This document shows, in pieces, positions 24,101 to 31,100 of a stretch of DNA of 64,000 nucleotides. The stretch is taken from the NCBI GenBank assembly GCA_031841125.1, contig CM063113.1:55545211-55609210 (forward strand). Reading direction: 5' to 3'. The notes beneath the pieces are model-generated. The model was given only the letters and a program-made list of their open reading frames with translations. It did not search any database and was not told where the DNA came from. The translations under genes and the position numbers were made by a program. This DNA is from Acanthococcus lagerstroemiae. Its lineage: Eukaryota; Arthropoda; Insecta; Hemiptera; Eriococcidae. Numbering within the stretch: position 1 is the first letter of the stretch; each line of letters opens with the position of its first letter.

Positions 24101-27100
24101 GACCCACATTGTGCAAGTTCAAACCGCTCTATCAAAACTTCCAAAATAGATCCAAAACTAATCAACCAACAAAAATGATCCACATTCATAAAAAGCAAGA
24201 AGCCGAAAAACTCTGGTCTGATTGCTTGGACAATTCGACTAAAAAGATCTATAAAATCTGAAAACCACCAAACTAATTATGATTTTTTCGAAAAGACGAT
24301 CAAAAGTGTACTTGAAACCTTAGGCACTCCCGAAAATTCGATAAAAATAGACGATAAACTAAGCAAAGAAACAAAAGATCTTATCAAAACTAAGATTAGA
24401 GAAAATGTTACACTTTCGAAAAATGAACAAATTGAGTTAATCGAAATTAAGAAGTTAATTAAGAAAAAGATTAGGAACTATAACTTTGACCAAGAGAAGG
24501 CCAAATAAGCTATTATCGAGTCGACTTGGTTAACCAGCCAGGCGAATAAAGCTTTGGCAAAGAGAAGATGTCTGTTATCAAAAATTAAGAACAAGAGTGG
24601 TAAGGTCATCTCTGGGCGACAACCGAATTCTACCGTGAACTATATGCGGGCGAGAGAAATGGAACAGCCGATCCGAGTATTTGGGTTCGAAGTCGACCTA
24701 GGCCGATTCCCGGCAAGAAGAGAAGAGGGCTAAGGCAGCCCTAAAAAGGCTCCCCGATGTGCCTGAGGTAATGCTCGAAGGGGCGGTTCCAGGGCTCGGG
24801 TGAGAGCAAAATGAAAAGAGCCATCGGAACGACCGAGTTGTCACCCCTCGAATGAAGGAGAATGATGTTAACGAGGTATTGAGTGGATTCAAGGTCAACC
24901 GTGCTCCGGAGCCGTGCTCCGGAGCCAGGCTGAATGAAAAACGAAATTAAAAATGTTCAAAAATACATATACTAGTTACCCCCTCCACATGACCGCAGTC
25001 TTTAAAACTGCATTTTCTCCCCCGGTCTCTCCCCAAAGCAATAGCACCTCTGTCAAATCATTCTGCTTCATAAAAAAAGTGATGGGGTCGATATAAATAA
25101 TTATCGCCCAATCAGCCTCTCGTCGAATATCTGTTAAGCATTTATGAAAATATTAAAAAGAAAAATTTATAATATTTTGGACTCTCAACACCCGGCAGAA
25201 TAGGCAGGTTTTCGGAAAGCTTTCAGTACGGTGGATCATATTCAAGTATTGTCAAATTTTCGAAAAATCAAAAGAGTATTATTGCGGCATTGTTTGTAGA
25301 CTTTAATACAGCCTTCGATTCACTGTATCAGGATGTGATTTGGCCAACACTTGAGAAACAATGGGTCCCTCTGGGGATAATCAAAATTTTAAGTGAAATT
25401 TATTCTAAACCGAGGGCAAAAATCAAGCTAGAAAAGTGTGAAGAAGAATTTGAGATCAGGAGAGGTGTCCAACAGGGTAATCCACTGTCGCCAAAAATTT
25501 TCAACGCAGTCTTAGAGGAAGTATTTCGTGATTTGGACAAGAGGGGCTGGAGGGGAAGGGGTAGAAATTAGAGAGAAAAACTTCAAATTTGAAGAAAGTA
25601 GATACGTAGATAACCAAAGGTCTGCGGAAGACATTCTCTTCTTCTAATTTGCTCTCCACCCGAGTCCTGGAATCCGCCCTTTCGAGCATTACTTCAGAGA
25701 CGTCGGCGAGGCTGTTAGGGCTGTCTTAGCCCTCTTCCCTTCTGGCCAAAAAACCGGCCTAGGTCGAAAATTGGCTCTAACCCGGGACCTCCGGATTCTG
25801 AGACCAACGCGCTTTCCACTCGGCCAACTAGACCTCTGCGGAAGACATTGTAATCATTGCAAAAAACAGGAAGGAACTCAATGCGATGGCGAAAGACTTA
25901 GACGCTCATACGTTTCACTTTTCCGCTCTGCAGCTCATTTCGCTCTTCTATTTAGTAAGTACACATTGTAGTATCAACTGCAGAGCATACGAGTACAAAC
26001 ACTGCAGTTGCACCTATAGTGTTGATCAAAGCTGCCAGTTTACCTGATCTGTTCTTTCTGATCTTGTTCTTTTTGAATATGTGCTCTTTTAACCTGCTAT
26101 TGCCATCAAATTGCTATTTTACTCCTTCAGCTGTGTGCGTTATCTCTGTCTCTCTCTGTCACGGATCATGACTCATGAGGTAGGTTATTCTTGCTCTATT
26201 CGACGATTCACAGAAATTAACAACAAGAACGAACGAGTGACACGAGCAGGGTGAGAACGAGAGTATTCAAAAAACGTCGCCGTTCGCTCGGAATCGAAAA
26301 GAGCAAAAGAGCAGAGCACAGGGTTTGGGAAGGAGTAGGAGATAACGAAACCTGCTATTTTCGCTAACCTGCTGTTCAGTAACAGATTGCTCCCGAGCAG
26401 ACCATCACTAGTAGCACCAAGCTTCCCTCAATATTGCCTCACTATATATGTATACTAAAGAGGATTGGGAATAGGATGCATCCCTGCCTAACCCCTTTTG
26501 TGGGCTGAAAATGGTTTGATAACGATTCGTGGGCTCTTACAGTAGCTCTGGAGTCTACATAGAGATTCTTGATCAGGCATGTCAGATGATCTGGCACTCC
26601 CATTTCTTGCAATGTGTTCTACAGGTTCCTCTACTGCACGTAGTCGAAGGTTCTCTTACAGTCTACAAAGCGCAAAACTAAAGGCTGGTTTAATTCACGG
26701 CTTTGTTCGATTAGTTGCCTAGCATTTAGGAGTTGCTCTCGTGTTCCTTTACCTTTAACAAAACCAGCTTGTCCTGGTGGTATATCTGACTGTCAAGCTA
26801 GTATCTTAGCCTTCCACGGATGAAATTTAGTAGGACTTTTGATGCATGTGATACGACAAATATTGTGCGATAATTACTGCAGGTCTCCGTTCGTATTTTT
26901 TTGTAGAGAATGATATAGAAATGAACTCCGCCCAGGCTTTCAGCCATTTACCAATAGATTAAATCTTACTGCACACTTTCCATAGAGCTTTCACACCTTT
27001 CTCCTCAGCCATTTTCAACATCTCTGCTGTGACACTGTCACGTTATGGAGCCTTATTATCTTTCAGCTTCTGAATGGCTCGTTCTATTTCCTCTATTAGC

Positions 27101-28128
27101 TGCTGGTATTGATATATTCCCAGGAATTTTGTCGGGATCTGTGTAGAATTCTCGGCTATCATTCCTCCAACATTCTAAAACGTCAGCTGGATTTGACTAC
27201 ACTAATCCACTTTTATCCTCAATAGCTGACATTTTCTTCGTGAATGTCCCTGTTTTTTGACTTCCTAGAAAGGTTCTCGTGATCGTTTCTTGTCCGAATA
27301 CATTACTTTTCTATTCGGAAAAGCCCGTTAATTATTCGCGCTCTAATCCTGTTGCAGACAAACAGCCGAGCGTGGAGCGAGTTGAAGAATGCTACCCGTT
27401 CATAGTGACGCACGAATCGGGTAAAATAGTGCCAATCGTTCAAGCGTACGCGTATAGCAAATATCTGGGCAAATTGTGGGTCACATTCGACGACAACGGC
27501 GACGTGACCTCGGCCGAGGGAGATTCGCAGCTGCTGGATTCATCAGTCGGCAAAGGTACTGGCCACAGCTCGTATAATCGCAAACTACCTCCAAGAGCTC
27601 GACAACCAAACCCAACCACCTCAGAGTGCGAATGCTTGAGCGAGAACTACTATGTTCGACAAATTGAAGGATGATTGGGTATCATTGAAAATATCCTGGA
27701 AAAAAGATCTAAAATTACGCTCCCATAAGCTCTTGTTTCCAGGTATATTTCCAAATAGATATAGTCGCAGTTTCAGTTTATACGGCGGTACTTCACTATC
27801 GGGTTGAGGTTTGTGCCCATCGAGACTACAATCATGGAACCAACTGATGAACATTTCCCTCATCTTACAGATTCCAGTATGCAAAAGACAGTTGAACCTT
27901 GGGAAACACGAGTTGGAGAAAAACTGCGGGTAGTGAAAGGTTACACCCGCTCGTTCATTGATAAGGCGGACTTCATGGCCGGACAGTACGAGTCAACTGG
28001 TGCCAATTTGATTACTGATGCTATTAGTGATTTGGTATGTATGAGATAATCTCCAAACAAAGATAATCTCCGTACTCTCATTGAAATACCTAGAACCAAT
28101 GATGTACCTATTGCTGGGAACTAATTTT

Positions 28129-28159
<31 letters not shown>

Positions 28160-31100
28160 CGTCAAAAAGGAAACGTACTTTCTTCTCTTGCATATTATTG
28201 AATAACGTAATAATTTTTAGCTAATTGAAACATATCCGGAGGAAAGGATCTACATTAGTGGAAAAAATACATTCTCAGTCTCTTGCCACATTCGTATATT
28301 ATCTATCTGTTTACCTCCGCATGTCTGTGTATTTTCTTCTGTTTGTTTTCATCTGTGTACCTCTCCCTCAGTATCTGTATATTTTTATATGACTGGCTAT
28401 CTGTTTGCTGGGTGTCTTCTGTGAGATTCTGTCGGTTTATTTATCTATGTATCTGCCGATCCATCTGTGCGGCTACATGTTCAACTTACCTCCCGAACCC
28501 TGCCCCTCAGATAAAAAAAATAAATAAATTCCCAAGCCTTAGTTAGTTAGCCAGATACAAAAACAGACTGAAAGCAAGAAATGTAGAAGCAACCAGAGGG
28601 CGACACGAGTGAAAAGCCACGGAGAAAACCCCCCTAATCCTTTTTGAGTTTTGCATAATCTTAACGAAATCGAAAGCATCCCGGCCAGTCTTAAACAGTC
28701 TTATTAGGATGCTCAACAAAATCGAAAACTAAACTGTTGGGGATCATAAAAGACTTTTTTTAAATTTTGAGTTGGGACTGTTGTTCAGCTTTGTAAGATT
28801 GACTTTCAATAACTTACAAGGAAATTCACTTTACAAACATTCACCGTTCCTAAGTTTTTGGGGAACTTTCTGAGTACTTGAGGGACCGATAGGCACCACG
28901 CGATTGAAAAGTTCCTGGAAAGGTTTTGATGAGTCTCGACCGAGCACTGAATAGTCTCGACCTTTAATTTGGCCTGTTAACGAAGGCTAAACTCTTGGCC
29001 TCCGCTTTTGGTAGAAAAGTTGAGCCAAGGGCGAAGTTTCAGCTCTAGTTAGATTTACTACGTGTGGCCATCACTTAGTACCCAGCACTGCCTGGAAAAG
29101 GCTATTCCAAAACAGCAGTGCTGAGAGCCATTTCGGTCCCTGGGGTAAATTGTTGTAGGGGCCTCTAATCCTTTACTTTATAGTTATACAGGATAAGTTT
29201 ATTCATAATGTACATATGTAGCTCTGTATCACGGACCCTTCAAATAGTTCGGGCCCAGGGTAAGTCCCTCCCACTCGTTCTCGGCGCCACTGTTCCATAA
29301 CCAAAATAGCCTGTCTTATTTCCTTTTTGAAAAATAGACGTCGTCCACGTAGACCCTTTCCTGTGGGAAGAACCGAAACAAGATCCAAGATGTGGGACTC
29401 TACAGCTGCGCGACAATTGTACCTTTATCTTTGCTTCCAGAGGAGTAATTCACAATTGAGCCAAAAACGAAATACATATCTCTGTGGGGAGGGAATTAAT
29501 CTACGAGGTATTACAGGAGTAAGGTATGAAGGAACATGATATCAGTATTAGGTATCTGTACCTCAAAAGTGATCTAGCCAGGGCAGAGGCACTCAAAATC
29601 TGACATTCATAATATCTGAATTTCTGCTGGTCAGAAAAAAGAATGTTATTTAATTCATCTCCGGGAGGCGTTTGGAAGATTCAATAGCATTGTCGGATTT
29701 CAGTAACGAATCCAAGAGAAGGGCATCGAGGTCATGCCTCTTTTTGTGTTCACGTTTACATCAAGTAAGACTGAAAATTATGAACAAAGTTGAAGAAATA
29801 TTAATTTTATCCGAATCTGTGGCCTCTCTTGGTGGAGCGTATGGCGATGCTCGCATGCTAAAGTGGCTCCCCAGACACCGCACCCCTGGTCCCAGAAACT
29901 ACCCCTCGAGTATTCAGAGGGACACCATATCCGTGGCCTGATGTATGACAAATACTGCATTTTCTGCTCGTTTCCATCGCAATTATTCATAATTAGAGAG
30001 TATGGTCTTTTGGCATTTGCCCTACCCTTTCTTCACTTTCTGAATATTTTCCAACTTGAAGAATGATTCTATCAATTGCTATTCATAAGTTTCTGAAAAG
30101 TTGTTAAGAGCGGTACATTTGTCACAACAATAAATACTCCTCCAGATGCATGGCACTCTTATTCATATGAAACTTGGGTTTCATCACTCCCTTCTCATCC
30201 AGGTAAATGATTCTGTACATACGCACGCTATTTACAGGCTATAAGGAAGAACAATGGAACTTCGACAGCCTGGACTAACACTCCCGTCGCACTGAGTATA
30301 CACGGCGCGATTAGAAGTAGAATAGATAACAAGAAAAATGGAGGTAAGTGCAATACTTGTATTCAACATACTTAACTAACGGAACAAATCTTGATGTTGG
30401 GATCAAAGAGCTTGTATTGTGTCCCGATTGACACACACGGCCGTATAGCTAACAAGTTTTCTTTTTTTGTAGTGGTTGGGGAGGGGGATAGTAGAAATAC
30501 CGACTAAAGTAGACAGGAAACATCAGTGCGTACATAAAATAAAATTGTTTTCATTTTCCCGATTTTGGTAAGTAGCTACTACGATAGTTGAGTGCCGACC
30601 GACTTCTTGTTATTCAAGCAATATTGGCGGGTGTGATGCCGCTAATACTCTTTCCCTGTCGTTACGACCCTAGTCACGCACACAGGAGGTGCGAAATAGA
30701 CACAAGCCTTTTACCGCCACCTAAGGGTTGCCACTGTGACGATCCATAACCAATCAGAAGGCTCCATTTAAGCAAAGTGGCTGCCAGTAGGTAGATTACC
30801 AAGAACTCTTCAACACGATAACATTGAAGTAACCGTGGTTGTCTTCAAAAAAAGCTTTTCGATATTGGATGTAAAGTTACCATAGTGGCTGTTCAATAGG
30901 TGGCACGTGAAAAGCTTCAAAACTGTGAAGATTTCCCACCTCCTCTTGCCTCGTAGGATGTAGTAAATCCAGCCAAATATTTCTCAAAGAGTCGCACAAT
31001 CTTAGTAATTACATCACCAACTATAGTTTGAAATGTGACTTTCAGGGTACATACTTGGCTTCTGCTGTGGAAAACCATGCCCAAAAAGGTAGTTGAGTAA

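Larger units (their letters stand above)
23985..25960 (+). mobile_element. RTE-like LINE relic, interrupted by two SINEs
   Basis: In order: the end of the AP endonuclease (SRTISKFQFSSDHRPTLCKF, 24058-24120); a basic linker (24300-24640, ...LLSKIKNKSGKVISGRQP, FYRELYAG); RT blocks NNYRPISLSSN (25096-25130), AGFRKAFSTVDHI (25202-25240), FVDFNTAFDSLYQDVIWP (25293-25346), RRGVQQGNPLSPKIFNAVLE (25458-25517); and after a frameshift, SAEDI|VIIAKNRKELN across the SINE at 25636-25834. Stops and shifts abound. SINE copy B lies at 24669-24812. A poly-A-like stretch at 23953-23980 precedes it. The clade assignment is from memory and approximate. Confidence 0.88.

Noticed and set aside
28283..28546. Hydrophobic Cys-rich frame as a membrane protein
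   Set aside because: It translates eroded TCTG/TATC low-complexity DNA inside an intron.
29116..29292. MITE bounded by CAGTG ends
   Set aside because: The inverted match between the ends is too poor and no target duplication was found.
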